Made by a program: the position numbers and the translations under genes. Below are positions 53,318 through 62,567 of a DNA stretch of 64,000 nucleotides, piece after piece. Every line of letters starts with the position of its first letter. Position 1 is the first letter of the stretch. Source of the stretch: Rhodococcus erythropolis NBRC 15567 (lineage in GTDB: Bacteria; Actinomycetota; Actinomycetes; Mycobacteriales; Mycobacteriaceae); NCBI RefSeq assembly GCF_001552595.1, contig NZ_BCRM01000001.1, positions 248,001-312,000 on the forward strand, given 5' to 3'. The notes under the pieces are model-generated. The model did no database searches. It was not told the origin of the DNA and saw only the letters and a list, made by a program, of their open reading frames with translations.

Positions 53318-53691
53318 TGTGAGTCTCCTTCGTCGGAAATATTCGATTGTGAAGATCTGCTCCGCTCGGAGCCGCGTCGTTTCCCTCGTGCGAGTTCTGT
53401 GGCCAATGCGTCGAGAGGGCCGCTCCAGAACTGCCGGAATCCGTCGAGCCATTGGTCCACTTCTTGCAATGGCGCGGGCTCGACGGCATAGAGACGCCTG
53501 GTGCCTTCGCTGCGGACGGTGGCGAATCCGTTTTCTCGGAGCACTCGCAGGTGCCCGGACGCGGTCGGTTGCGAGATTCCGAACTCCGCTGCCACGACTT
53601 CGGCGATCTGACCCGCCGAGCGCTCGCCGCTGGACAGGAGTTCCATGATTCTTCGCCGAACTGGGTCTCCGAGAACGTCGAACGCATGCAC
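53314..53691 (-). CDS. ArsR-family regulator
   Basis: 125 residues. DPVRRRIMELLSSGERSAGQ, the recognition helix FGISQPTASGHLRVLRENGF and wing VRSEGTRRLYAVEP. No metal-binding Cys pair, so it belongs to the non-metal ArsR subgroup usually paired with SRPBCC genes. It lies directly downstream of a palindrome and is probably autoregulated. Confidence 0.88.
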   Translation of the reverse strand: MHAFDVLGDPVRRRIMELLSSGERSAGQIAEVVAAEFGISQPTASGHLRVLRENGFATVRSEGTRRLYAVEPAPLQEVDQWLDGFRQFWSGPLDALATELARGKRRGSERSRSSQSNISDEGDSQ

Positions 53692-53699
53692 CAGTCATT

Positions 53700-53721
53700 T
53701 ATATCGGCAATGGCCAATATA
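53700..53721. promoter_or_regulatory. Probable ArsR operator
   Basis: 22-bp imperfect palindrome with TATAT...ATATA ends and a GGC...GCC core (18 of 22 positions symmetric), nine bases upstream of the ArsR start. Confidence 0.55.
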
Positions 53722-53753
53722 GGCAAGCGCCGAAACTTGTATTCGGGCGTCGG

Positions 53754-54401
53754 TCAGTCCGAGAGCGCGAACTCGTCGGCGTCGAAGAGTTCACCGATCA
53801 GCCCGCCGAGATGGCGTCGATGTTCGGCCGACAGTGTTGCTGCCGCCTCGGCATCGTGGTCTGCGCACAGCTCGATCAGCTTGTTGTGATGGTCGACGGA
53901 GTCCTGGCTGCCGAGAAGGCTCGAGAACTTGCGGTAGTAGATGCGGTGAATTTGTGGGTGAACCTGGTGAATCAGCTTCTTCAACAGCGGATTTGCCGCA
54001 GCGTCGATGATGACGCTGTGTAGGCGATCGTCCGCGGTCAGCGCTCGGCCTATGTCGTTTCGCTTGACGGCAGCGGCGAAGTCTTTGTTGGCGGAGCGCA
54101 TCGCCCCGATCATCTCGTCGGTGAGGTTCGGTACAGCGGTGACGACGGCCAGTTGGTCGAGAGCTTCGATGACTGCGAGTGTTGCCTCGACGTCGCCGCG
54201 GTCGAGGGTGGTGATGCGCGTGTACGCACCGGGCTTCGCTTCCACGAGTCCGGTGTCGACCAGCCTTGCGAGCGCTTCGCGGACCGGAGTTCTGCTCAAT
54301 CCCAGATACTCGGCGAGTTCGCTGTCCTTGATCTTCGAGCCCGGCGCCAGTTCACCGGTGACGATCGCTTCGCGAATGCGTTCGAGAGCGATGTCGCTCA
54401 T
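53754..54401 (-). CDS. GntR-family regulator, FCD type
   Basis: 215 residues from ATG 54401; GTG 54458 and ATG 54437 are longer alternatives that would overlap an operator-like sequence. The winged helix is GSKIKDSELAEYLGLSRTPV-REALARLVDTGLV. The FCD domain shows DDRLHSVIIDAAANP and a C-terminal HHNKLIELCADHD. It lies 72 bp downstream of the aspartate racemase gene on the same strand and probably represses it. Confidence 0.85.
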   Translation of the reverse strand: MSDIALERIREAIVTGELAPGSKIKDSELAEYLGLSRTPVREALARLVDTGLVEAKPGAYTRITTLDRGDVEATLAVIEALDQLAVVTAVPNLTDEMIGAMRSANKDFAAAVKRNDIGRALTADDRLHSVIIDAAANPLLKKLIHQVHPQIHRIYYRKFSSLLGSQDSVDHHNKLIELCADHDAEAAATLSAEHRRHLGGLIGELFDADEFALSD

Positions 54402-54434
54402 TCGTGCTCGCTCAACCGGTTTACCGCCACGCAA

Positions 54435-54453
54435 CATACTGGATATCGTACTC
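54435..54453. promoter_or_regulatory. Possible GntR operator
   Basis: ATACTGGATATCGTACTC. It shares TGGATA and TCGTA with the sequence at 55271-55295, where a perfect palindrome precedes the racemase gene. Confidence 0.4.
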
Positions 54454-54473
54454 TGCACGTTGCTTGTCGCAGG

Positions 54474-55250
54474 TCAGCCCAGGTCGGCCAACGACGCGTG
54501 TTTCCGGGCATCCGCAACGCGTAGGAGCAGCGCGCGGGCGAGAATTGTTGCCGGATCGATGATCTGACAGGTTGTGGCGTCGGCGGGCAGTCCGAGCGGA
54601 ATCTCGGTGCATCCGGCCACGACGACCTGCGCGCCCGATTCGACGAGAAGATCAGCGGCCCTGACGAGTTTGTCGGTGGTCTCGTCTCCGACGTTGCCAC
54701 TCTTGATTGCTCGGATCGCCGGCATCACCAGTTCGTCCTGGATCGCAGGTCCTGGCACCAGGACGTCAATCGAGTATTCCGACAGCCATTGTTGATACAA
54801 CCCGGTGCGGACCGTCCCCGTGGTGGCCAACAGTCCGACGGATGTGACGGCGGGTGAGAGCGTCCGGATGTGCCGAGCAACTTCGTCGATCATGTGGACG
54901 ACGGGAAGTCCCAGTTGGGATGAGATGGCGGGCAGGAAGGCGTGGGCGGTATTGCATGGGATGGCGAGCGTCGTTGCGCCCGACTCTCGGAGGACGCGCG
55001 CACCTCGGAGCAGCCAGGGGGTGGGGTCCGGGCCGTCCTCGGTGAGTGCCAATGTCCGGTCGGGAACCGTGGGATCGGCCCAGATGACAACTTTGGGGTG
55101 CTCCTGATCCGTCGAACCTGGCGTCAGGGCAACGAGTTTGGAGTAGAAGTCCGCAGTAGCGGCCGGCCCCATGCCTCCGAGTATTCCGATGACGGGTTCG
55201 CTCATGCCCGCCGGAGAGTTGGCGCGCTGCCGTATTCGTTGCACCTTCAT
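54474..55250 (-). CDS. Aspartate/glutamate racemase family protein
   Basis: 258 residues from ATG 55250; ATG 55205 is possible and would give a more usual N-terminus. GILGGMGPAATADFYSKLVA, the first catalytic Cys in AIPCNTAHAF, MIDEVARHIR, and the second Cys in VVAGCTEIPLGLP are diagnostic. The family racemises acidic amino acids or hydantoins without cofactor. The promoter has a perfect 16-bp palindrome, likely bound by the GntR gene downstream. Confidence 0.87.
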   Translation of the reverse strand: MKVQRIRQRANSPAGMSEPVIGILGGMGPAATADFYSKLVALTPGSTDQEHPKVVIWADPTVPDRTLALTEDGPDPTPWLLRGARVLRESGATTLAIPCNTAHAFLPAISSQLGLPVVHMIDEVARHIRTLSPAVTSVGLLATTGTVRTGLYQQWLSEYSIDVLVPGPAIQDELVMPAIRAIKSGNVGDETTDKLVRAADLLVESGAQVVVAGCTEIPLGLPADATTCQIIDPATILARALLLRVADARKHASLADLG

Positions 55251-55270
55251 GTTGCAATCCAACCTTTCGC

Positions 55271-55286
55271 ATCCAATATATTGGAT
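55271..55286. promoter_or_regulatory. Perfect palindrome before the racemase gene
   Basis: ATCCAATATATTGGAT, a 16-bp perfect palindrome 21 bp upstream of the racemase start. Confidence 0.6.
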
Positions 55287-55379
55287 ACTCGTAATGTTGA
55301 CTACAGTGAAGGAGGTTGAAGGTAGTTGTCAAGTAGGGCGCGGCGTTCCCAGAATTGCGAAGTTCGAGATCTCGCTCGA

Positions 55380-55883
55380 TCAGCAGGGGGTGGGTTCGCC
55401 GATCTTGACGGCTGAGAGCACGGCTTCGATTTCACCGAAAGGGCTTCCGGCAGAAGGTGTCTGATCGACAACAATCCAGTTGGAATCGACCAGTTGGCGT
55501 CGACCCGCGCCAGTTGCGTCAGCACTTCTGGAGAAGAAGACTCCGGCCGACTGAATGGTGTCCTGCGCGTCTTGAAGATTCATGCACACGACGTTGGGCA
55601 TGATCGCAGGAGTTGCAGGGGGCGTCACTTCTGCGGTGACTGGGGTGGTGGCCAGTGGAGTATTCGTCGGACCGGCCACCGAGGTGGTCAATGGAGCCTG
55701 AGTCGTCGTGGGTTGAGTTGTCGAGGTTGCAGTGGTGGTCGCGGTGGATGTTGATTCGGCCTCGCTGTCGGTGCTTGTTCCTGAGCATGCGGCAAGTGAC
55801 GCCAAGGCGAATGCGCTGAGTCCGATGCGAACGGCAGTTGAGGACGGGCGAATCGATGTCGAAAAGAGTTGTGGTGCGCGCAC
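55380..55883 (-). CDS. PASTA-like domain lipoprotein
   Basis: 167 residues from GTG 55883 (AAGGA upstream). Signal peptide with lipobox LAAC, a Thr/Pro/Ala-rich linker of about 60 residues (likely wall-spanning), then one PASTA-like domain (MPNVVCMNLQDAQDTIQSAG ... DQTPSAGSPF). One domain occurs alone, as in many actinobacterial envelope proteins; a role in peptidoglycan binding is inferred. Confidence 0.78.
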   Translation of the reverse strand: MRAPQLFSTSIRPSSTAVRIGLSAFALASLAACSGTSTDSEAESTSTATTTATSTTQPTTTQAPLTTSVAGPTNTPLATTPVTAEVTPPATPAIMPNVVCMNLQDAQDTIQSAGVFFSRSADATGAGRRQLVDSNWIVVDQTPSAGSPFGEIEAVLSAVKIGEPTPC

Positions 55884-56013
55884 AGACGTTCCTTGTCGGT
55901 AAAGGGGCGATGAAAAGGGGAGATTCGAGTCAGAGCACATCCGACGCCGTCGATGTGCCTTATGTCGAATAGAACCATAGGCTTTCGGCACCGGATTCGA
56001 GAGGAATTGCCTA

Positions 56014-56718
56014 ATGCATTTTCTGGAACTACGACACGCGCAGTGTGAACCCCCAGCGGCGTATTCGCCTGTCCTGGAGAGCTACGGAGATGTGCAGACC
56101 GTTCTTCTGGGAACCGACCCGCTTCCCGACCATCGACGGTTCGACGCCGTGATCGTGATGGGCGGGCCGATGGGCGTCGGCGATCAGGGCGAGGTCGAGT
56201 GGTTGGCATCCGAGATCGAATACATTCGCGATCTGGTCGAGAACGATGTCCCGGTGTGGGGAGTGTGTCTGGGTTCGCAGTTGCTCGCCGCGGCGCTGGG
56301 TGCTCGCGTCTACACGGGCGCTGTGCCCGAAGTCGGAGTTGAGGAGATCACCTTGACTGTCGAGGGCCGGCAAGATCCCGTGTGGGGAGATCTGCCCTCC
56401 ACATTTCCTGCAATGCAATGGCATTCGGATACCTTCGACATTCCGAACGGCGCGGTGCGGCTCGCTGGTTCTGCCAAGTATCCGAATCAACTCTTCCGAT
56501 ACAAGCAGAGTTACGCCGTTCAGTTTCACCTCGAAGCGTCCTCCGAGGTGGCGCGCGAATGGATGGAACTGGCCGAGTACCGCGACTCGCTGCATGCTTC
56601 ACTGGGAGCGGACGGTCCGCGCATCTTCATGCATCAGTTGAGTGCTGCCGAGTCTCAGGGGCTCGAGATTGCCGCAGCGGTGATGGAGAAGTGGTTGAAA
56701 TCGATCTCTGTTGAATAA
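56014..56718 (+). CDS. Type 1 glutamine amidotransferase (GMP synthase-like)
   Basis: 234 residues of the class I GATase fold. Nucleophile Cys in PVWGVCLGSQLLAAALG, oxyanion MGGPMGVGD, and the His/Glu dyad in YAVQFHLEASSE. It stands alone without a synthase domain, so it may act on gamma-glutamyl substrates. Confidence 0.86.
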   Translation: MHFLELRHAQCEPPAAYSPVLESYGDVQTVLLGTDPLPDHRRFDAVIVMGGPMGVGDQGEVEWLASEIEYIRDLVENDVPVWGVCLGSQLLAAALGARVYTGAVPEVGVEEITLTVEGRQDPVWGDLPSTFPAMQWHSDTFDIPNGAVRLAGSAKYPNQLFRYKQSYAVQFHLEASSEVAREWMELAEYRDSLHASLGADGPRIFMHQLSAAESQGLEIAAAVMEKWLKSISVE

Positions 56719-56837
56719 GGCCGTTTTGTCCTGATTGACTGATTTACCTGTTACCTTGTGTTGTCGTGGGTGGATGAACCGATCCGGTCGAGCAAGACAC
56801 CTCGTAGAGTCCGGATCTCCCCCGCGAAAGGGGAGCG

Positions 56838-58007
56838 ATGCGCCGGATACGGAAGATATCGACAGCTGCAGTGACGTGTGTACTCGCGTCGACCGCGGTC
56901 TTGGGGGCGACCCAGGCTCATGCATCCCCGTGGGATTGCAACGTCACCGGCAGCTTGGATCAATCAGGTGGGCCGACCAATCCGATTCCCTGGCTCAACG
57001 GAACGGACGGGAAACTTCCGGAATTGCAGGGCCGCACCTCGGCGGTCGAGTACATCACCGGCGCGCTCAGCCCCAACCAAACCGTCGAGCGTTTCAACGT
57101 TCTCGGCACGGATCTCGGCATCATGTGGGACAACGGCGCAGGTCAGGTCCTGACAGCCTTCGGCGACACCGTCGGCATCGGATCTGACCCCCTGTGTTCC
57201 GGGGTGGTCGGTGACTGGCGCAGCAACGTCCTGTTCCGTAGCTCGGACGGAAATCTGTCCGACGGCATGAACATCGACTCCTCACCGACCGACCGGCCGA
57301 ATCACTCACGCGAGATCATCGGAAGTCTGAAAGTCACCGGCGTCGAAACCAGCAGCATTCCGACGACGGGTATCTCGGTTGGCGGCGTTCAGTACGTCAA
57401 CTACATGTCGATTCGTTCGTGGGGAGGGTCGGGCGAGTGGGTCACCAACTTCTCGCAGATCGCGTCCTCGCACGACAACGGTGAGACCTGGCAGGTCGAA
57501 CCGGCCTCGTCCCGGCCCAATCTGCCGTTGACGGGTAACGACAACTTCCAGATGGGTTCCTTCGTCAAAGACGGTGGTTACGTCTACAACTTCGGTACCC
57601 CCGCGGGACGTTTCGGCGAGGGGCGCCTCTCGCGGGTCAAGGAAGCCTCCATCGCGGACGTCGCGGCGTACGAATACTGGGACGGAAAAGCATGGGTCCC
57701 CAACAATCCCGCTGCCGCTGCAGTAGTTCTCGACGGGGATGTCAGCGAACTGTCGGTGCAGTACAACGACTATCTCGGCAAGTTCGTCGCGATGTACTCC
57801 AACGAGTGGGGAGCGCTGGTGCTGCGGACGGCGTCGGACCTGACCGGCCCGTGGAGTGCGCCCGACGTAGTGATCGGCACCGACGAGGTTCCGGGACTCT
57901 ACGGCGCGTACATGCACCCCTGGTCACAGGGGCAGGACCTCTACTTTCTCGCCACCACCTGGTCCGACTACAACGTGATGCTCATGAAGACCACGCTGCA
58001 CCAGTGA
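56838..58007 (+). CDS. Secreted DUF4185-family protein, paralogue 2
   Basis: 389 residues with a Sec signal peptide ending TQAHA near 29. Strong similarity to the protein at 49310 through the whole length: FNVLGTDLGIMWDNGAGQ is identical, and LTAFGDT, WRSNVLFRSSD, VKDGGYVYNFGTPAGRFGE and LYFLATTWSDYNVMLMKTTL differ only slightly. GGGGAG lies upstream of ATG 56838. It is 22 bp upstream of the LuxR-ATPase gene, and the two are likely co-transcribed. Confidence 0.86.
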   Translation: MRRIRKISTAAVTCVLASTAVLGATQAHASPWDCNVTGSLDQSGGPTNPIPWLNGTDGKLPELQGRTSAVEYITGALSPNQTVERFNVLGTDLGIMWDNGAGQVLTAFGDTVGIGSDPLCSGVVGDWRSNVLFRSSDGNLSDGMNIDSSPTDRPNHSREIIGSLKVTGVETSSIPTTGISVGGVQYVNYMSIRSWGGSGEWVTNFSQIASSHDNGETWQVEPASSRPNLPLTGNDNFQMGSFVKDGGYVYNFGTPAGRFGEGRLSRVKEASIADVAAYEYWDGKAWVPNNPAAAAVVLDGDVSELSVQYNDYLGKFVAMYSNEWGALVLRTASDLTGPWSAPDVVIGTDEVPGLYGAYMHPWSQGQDLYFLATTWSDYNVMLMKTTLHQ

Positions 58008-58029
58008 ACCGGATGGTTATCGTTGAACG

Positions 58030-59292
58030 GTGAGCACCACCGACAATGCGCTACTGATCACCGCCCTTCGAGACGTGTTGGTGGGACCACTACCCGAAAT
58101 CGGCCGACGATTTTCGACGTTGATCGCGGACATGGCGCCGCACACTTCCCTGGTGATCTTCACCCGTGAATGCACCGGTAGGCCGCGCAAGGTCGCCGGG
58201 GATCCAGCCGTCGTCGATCGTGTGACCATCGCCGAACTCGACCGTATCCGTACGGATCTCACTGTCGGACAGATCTTTCGGGGAAAATGCGCTGTCGCCG
58301 GCCGGGACCGTGAAGTGCTTGCGATGCTTGATCGAACCGATACGCTTCTCGTTTTGACACCGCACCCCGTACCGGTGAAGACAGCATCCCTCGAATTGAT
58401 CCAGGCACTGTTCGCAGTGACTGCAACCGGAATTCAGCTCCAGGTCCGGAACGCGAGCCCGGCATATCTCGCCGAGTCACGGGCAGCGTCGTCGGAGCGT
58501 GCACGCACCGTGGCGGAGATGACGGAGGTGCATGCGGCCACCCTCGAGACGATGCTGGCGACGCTGCGCTCGGCGGATCTCGACGACACACGTGCGCGAA
58601 CCTCGGCCAGGGAGACTGCGGCCTCGGCTCTGATCGGCCTGCGTTCAGCCGTCGACGTGCACCGCGAGTTGGCCGAAGAGTCGACCACCACGGCTTTTGC
58701 ACGGATGCGTGGGGAATTGCGTTCGCTGCTCAAGCATCGGGAAATCGCGTTGGAGTTGGTGGAGCCACCCGTCGACGGGCGTGGGTTACCAGGTGAAGTG
58801 GCGCACGGCGCCCGCGCGGTCGTCCGCGGCGCGGTCTTGGCCTTGTCGGATCAGCAGATGCTCTCGCGTATCCGGGTGGCCTGGACGCTCGACGCGGCTT
58901 CACTCTCGATCGACATTCGCGACGACGGCGGCGGCGAAGCCGACGTGGTTGACGTTGAACGCCAATTACGTTCGAGGGTAGAGACTTTGGGCGGAACCGT
59001 CGAATCCGAGTCGACGCCCGGGTGGGGGAATCGGATCAGCGCAACCATCCCGCTCGACGCCCCCGTCGCCCTACCGAACCGCGACGTCCTCACCGAACTG
59101 GCTCCGCGGGAGTTCGAGGTACTCGAGCATCTGGTGGCCGGACGGCGCAACAAGGCGATCTCGGAGCGCCTCGGCGTCAGCGAGAGCACAGTCAAGTTTC
59201 ATGTTGCCGGGGTCCTGCGGAAATTGGGCGTCGAGAGTCGGGGTGCGGCGGCCGCCGCGGGCGCGGAGGCCGGCGTGAAGCCTGCACCCTAG
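58030..59292 (+). CDS. Fusion of ATPase-type sensor module with LuxR DNA-binding domain
   Basis: 420 residues from GTG 58030. An N-terminal GAF-like sensor (about 1-140), a helical dimerisation segment (150-225), a histidine-kinase-like ATPase domain ending SIDIRDDGGGEA ... STPGWGNRISATIPL (about 235-345), and a C-terminal LuxR HTH (PREFEVLEHLVAGRRNKAIS, ERLGVSESTVKFHVAGVLRK). No H-box HExxP or receiver domain is recognisable, so it looks like a one-component regulator that uses ATP binding instead of phosphorelay. Confidence 0.8.
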   Translation: MSTTDNALLITALRDVLVGPLPEIGRRFSTLIADMAPHTSLVIFTRECTGRPRKVAGDPAVVDRVTIAELDRIRTDLTVGQIFRGKCAVAGRDREVLAMLDRTDTLLVLTPHPVPVKTASLELIQALFAVTATGIQLQVRNASPAYLAESRAASSERARTVAEMTEVHAATLETMLATLRSADLDDTRARTSARETAASALIGLRSAVDVHRELAEESTTTAFARMRGELRSLLKHREIALELVEPPVDGRGLPGEVAHGARAVVRGAVLALSDQQMLSRIRVAWTLDAASLSIDIRDDGGGEADVVDVERQLRSRVETLGGTVESESTPGWGNRISATIPLDAPVALPNRDVLTELAPREFEVLEHLVAGRRNKAISERLGVSESTVKFHVAGVLRKLGVESRGAAAAAGAEAGVKPAP

Positions 59293-59440
59293 TCCTTTCG
59301 GCCAGGTAGGTCAGTCAGTTCGGCCAGGGTTGCGGGCACCTGCTTCGGGCTAACCTTTCAACGAGTGCACATATCGCAATGTGAAAACACGGCGCCATGT
59401 GACGACACGTCCTCAATCGCACGAAGCCAGGAGCAAAGCC

Positions 59441-60529
59441 ATGCCACAGCAGGTACGCGGCGTCATCGCCCGATCCAAGGGTGCCCCCGTCGAAATCGTC
59501 CCCATCACGATTCCCGATCCCGGTGCCAACGAGGTAGTGGTCGCCATTGCAGCGTGCGGTGTGTGCCACACCGACCTGACCTACCGCGACGGCGGAATCA
59601 ACGACGAGTACCCGTTCCTGCTCGGGCACGAGGCGTCGGGCATCGTCGAGAGCGTCGGCCCCGGTGTCACTCACGTCGAGGTGGGCGACTTCGTCGTCCT
59701 CAACTGGCGTGCCGTCTGCGGGCAGTGTCGTGCGTGTAAGCGTGGCCGCCCGCAGTACTGCTTCGACACGTTCAACGCCGAGCAGAAGATGACGCTCGAA
59801 GACGGCACCGAACTGACGCCGGCACTCGGCATCGGCGCATTCGCAGACAAGACGCTGGTTCACGAAGGCCAGTGCACCAAGGTCGACGCCTCGGCCGATC
59901 CGGCCGTGGTCGGACTGCTCGGTTGCGGTGTCATGGCCGGCATGGGTGCCGCGATGAACACCGGCAACGTCGGACGCGGTGATTCAGTGGCCGTCATCGG
60001 GTGTGGCGGCGTCGGCGACGCAGCGATCATGGGTTCACGCCTGGCCGGTGCCAATACCATCATCGCCATCGACCGGGATCCGCGAAAGCTGGAGTGGGCC
60101 ACGGAACTTGGTGCCACGCACACGATCAATGCCACCGAGGTCGACGACGTCGTCGAGGCAGTCCAGGAGCTGACCGGAGGTTTCGGTGCCGACGTGGTTG
60201 TCGACGCAGTCGGTCGCCCGGAGACCTGGAAGCAGGCGTTCTACGCCCGCGACCTCGCGGGAACCGTAGTGCTGGTGGGAGTTCCGACGCCGGACATGCA
60301 GCTGGAAATGCCGCTGGTGGACTTCTTCTCGCGCGGCGGAGCCCTCAAGTCGTCGTGGTACGGCGACTGCCTGCCCGAGCGTGACTTCCCCGTTCTGGTC
60401 GACCTGTACCAGCAGGGGCGTCTGCCGCTCGAGAAGTTCGTCAGCGAGCGCATCAAGCTCGACGAGGTGGAGAAGGCATTCGAGACGATGCACCGCGGCG
60501 AGGTCCTCCGTTCGGTGGTGGTCCTGTGA
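59441..60529 (+). CDS. mscR: S-(hydroxymethyl)mycothiol dehydrogenase
   Basis: 362 residues, the length of the family. Catalytic zinc Cys in [15 protein letters not shown], His-Glu in LLGHEASG, structural zinc site with four Cys ([15 protein letters not shown]), NAD loop [13 protein letters not shown]. This enzyme oxidises the formaldehyde-mycothiol adduct and also reduces S-nitrosomycothiol. AGGAG lies eight bases before ATG 59441. The neighbouring metallo-hydrolase completes the usual pair seen in mycobacteria. Confidence 0.9.
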   Translation: MPQQVRGVIARSKGAPVEIVPITIPDPGANEVVVAIAACGVCHTDLTYRDGGINDEYPFLLGHEASGIVESVGPGVTHVEVGDFVVLNWRAVCGQCRACKRGRPQYCFDTFNAEQKMTLEDGTELTPALGIGAFADKTLVHEGQCTKVDASADPAVVGLLGCGVMAGMGAAMNTGNVGRGDSVAVIGCGGVGDAAIMGSRLAGANTIIAIDRDPRKLEWATELGATHTINATEVDDVVEAVQELTGGFGADVVVDAVGRPETWKQAFYARDLAGTVVLVGVPTPDMQLEMPLVDFFSRGGALKSSWYGDCLPERDFPVLVDLYQQGRLPLEKFVSERIKLDEVEKAFETMHRGEVLRSVVVL

Positions 60530-61152
60530 CATTGCGTGTCGATCGTGTCGTCACCTCGGGCACGTTCAGCCTCGACGGCGGAACGTGGGACGTCGACAAC
60601 AACATCTGGCTGATCGGTGACGACAACGAAGTGGTGATCGTCGACGCAGCTCACACCGCGCAGCCGATCATCGACGCTGTCGGCGGACGCAAGGTGATCG
60701 GAATCGTCTGCACCCACGGTCACAACGATCACGTCACGGTTGCGCCGGAGCTGGCCGAGAAGCTCGACGCTCCGATCTACCTGAACCCGGCCGACGATGT
60801 CCTCTGGGAGATGACTCACCCCGGGGTGAAGCATCTGAGCTTGGAAGATGATCAGCGTATTGCTGTGGCGGGCACGGATATTCTGGCCGTCCACACACCG
60901 GGCCATTCCCCGGGGTCGACCTGCCTCTACCTGCCGGAGGCCGGCGAACTGTTCAGCGGCGACACCTTGTTCTCCGGTGGACCCGGCGCAACGGGGCGGT
61001 CGTACTCAGACTTCCCGACCATCATCGGGTCCATTCGCGACAAGCTGTTTGCCTTACCTGCCGAGACCAAGGTTCACACCGGTCACGGTGACGGCACGAC
61101 GATCGGTACCGAGGCGCCGCATCTCGAAGAATGGATCCGCGCCGGATCCTGA
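60526..61152 (+). CDS. Metallo-beta-lactamase fold hydrolase (thiol-ester hydrolase-like)
   Basis: 208 residues from GTG 60526, overlapping the mscR stop by 4 bp. The zinc motif is His64-x-His66-x-Asp68-His69 (THGHNDH), then [12 protein letters not shown] and [15 protein letters not shown]. It probably hydrolyses the S-formylmycothiol or a related thiol ester made by MscR. Confidence 0.88.
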   Translation: MTLRVDRVVTSGTFSLDGGTWDVDNNIWLIGDDNEVVIVDAAHTAQPIIDAVGGRKVIGIVCTHGHNDHVTVAPELAEKLDAPIYLNPADDVLWEMTHPGVKHLSLEDDQRIAVAGTDILAVHTPGHSPGSTCLYLPEAGELFSGDTLFSGGPGATGRSYSDFPTIIGSIRDKLFALPAETKVHTGHGDGTTIGTEAPHLEEWIRAGS

Positions 61153-61166
61153 TGTGATCAGAAGTG

Positions 61167-61198
61167 AAGTGGGGACGCCGGTACCGGCGTCCCCACTT
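61167..61198. terminator. Bidirectional terminator, 32-bp perfect palindrome
   Basis: 16-bp arms (61167-61182 and 61183-61198) with no unpaired centre, followed by TT; between convergent genes ending at 61152 and 61202. Confidence 0.82.
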
Positions 61199-61201
61199 TT
61201 G

Positions 61202-62194
61202 TCACAACGCTGATGCCCAACCGGCGGTGTCGTTCTCACCCGGGATTGCCATCAGGCCGTGCCACAGTTCGAGGATCTCGAACCATTCTGTCTCGGATCG
61301 GCTGAGGGGACGTACAGATTCGTAGCCGGCGCGCAGGCTCTGCCGTACCGCGATCGGTGTCGGTCGCCAATCGGTGAACAGGGTGCCCAGATAGACGCTT
61401 GCCTTGGCCAGGTCGCTCACCCGGTGGTCGATCACCACGTCGTCGAAGTCGAGTACTCCGGTGGTCTGAGAGTTTCGAGTCAAGATGTTGGCTGCACGGA
61501 AGTCGTTGTGTACCAGTTGTGTTTGGTCATCGAGCTCGGGCACCCGCGCAAGGAGGTCCACGAGCCTACGCGTTGCCTCAGGCGCGAACCCGCGGTCGAA
61601 ATTCTCGAGCCAACCACCGATGCGCTCCTTCAACCCGGTGCTGCGCGACGAGAAAACCGATCCGTCGACATGGGTGGCGCCGAGCGTTCGGTGTATTTCT
61701 GCCAGACATGCTCCTGCCGAACGGACCGCCGCGTGGTCCTGCACGTCCAACCAATCTCCCGCCAACTCCGGCAGTACGGTGAACGACACTGCGCACGAAG
61801 GACCTTCCAGTGTTTCCCAGGCCAGCAGTGTTTCCCGGACCAGCAGTGTTTCCCGGTCCAATCCGTTCAGGGACGTGATCGGCGACGGAACGGGCACGCC
61901 CTGCGCGGCGAGTGCGCTCAGCAGGCGCGTCGACGCCTCCAGGTTCTCGAAGCGCTCTGTGGCGCGCGACCACTTCACCACCAGCCCACCTCGGTCGCTC
62001 GCAACCCACACAATCGCGTTCTGGTCACTGATCGCCATTCGCGAGCACTCGAGGGCCGTCAATCCCCAAGTCTGCTCGAGTACCGCCGAGACCCAATGGG
62101 TGGCTGCGCCAAAGCTGTTGAATCCGAATCGCTCCTCCAGAGCGGCTTCCGGCTCCACCGACTCCCAGAGCATGGACAACCCGAGTGGCAACAT
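61202..62194 (-). CDS. APH-fold phosphotransferase
   Basis: 330 residues from ATG 62194; a GTG at 62326 would add 44 residues of low plausibility. The kinase motifs are LVHNDFRAANIL and GVLDFDDVVIDH. The N-terminal lobe contains a repeated RETLL segment encoded by an 18-bp tandem repeat. It belongs to the broad aminoglycoside/homoserine kinase-like group; substrate unknown. It differs from the ACAD11-type kinase at 41900. Confidence 0.8.
   Translation of the reverse strand: MLPLGLSMLWESVEPEAALEERFGFNSFGAATHWVSAVLEQTWGLTALECSRMAISDQNAIVWVASDRGGLVVKWSRATERFENLEASTRLLSALAAQGVPVPSPITSLNGLDRETLLVRETLLAWETLEGPSCAVSFTVLPELAGDWLDVQDHAAVRSAGACLAEIHRTLGATHVDGSVFSSRSTGLKERIGGWLENFDRGFAPEATRRLVDLLARVPELDDQTQLVHNDFRAANILTRNSQTTGVLDFDDVVIDHRVSDLAKASVYLGTLFTDWRPTPIAVRQSLRAGYESVRPLSRSETEWFEILELWHGLMAIPGENDTAGWASAL
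61805..61858. repeat. 18-bp tandem repeat, three units, in coding sequence
   Basis: Units at 61805, 61823 and 61841 (CAGCAGTGTTTCCCGGAC and variants) inside the phosphotransferase gene, encoding a repeated Glu-Thr-Leu-Leu pattern and keeping the frame. Confidence 0.75.
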
Positions 62195-62567
62195 GCTGTC
62201 CGACTCTAGTGCGGTGGAGGATATCTGAGTAACGTGTCGTGCTTTGCCATTCCTGGCTAACGAATAAGTTTGGGGTTCGACGAAAGAGCCTGGCAGATCA
62301 TACTTTAACACTAGTTTGGCTGGCACTTTCGAATGATCTTTTGTGACTGTAGTCGGTCTGCCTCAAAAAAACTGATATCTGTTCTAGTGTGGCTCTGCGG
62401 TGACGAACGGAAAGTGGAATCAGGTTTTGACGAAGACTTGATTCCATGAAGCCTGTGAACTTCGGGCGTCGTGGTGCGGTGCAATCGACACAGGCTCATG
62501 TTGCTGCGAGCTGAGAATCTGACACGGCGAATGGCGCGTGTCGCGGAACGAGAGGTAGGAGCGCACG
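62195..62567. other. Intergenic promoter region of the peptide operon
   Basis: About 370 bp, AT-richer than its surroundings. It contains an A tract near 62368, and an inverted repeat GGAATCA (62416-62422) / TGATTCC (62439-62445). It must hold the promoter of the four-peptide operon; I cannot place the -10/-35 elements with confidence. Confidence 0.4.
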
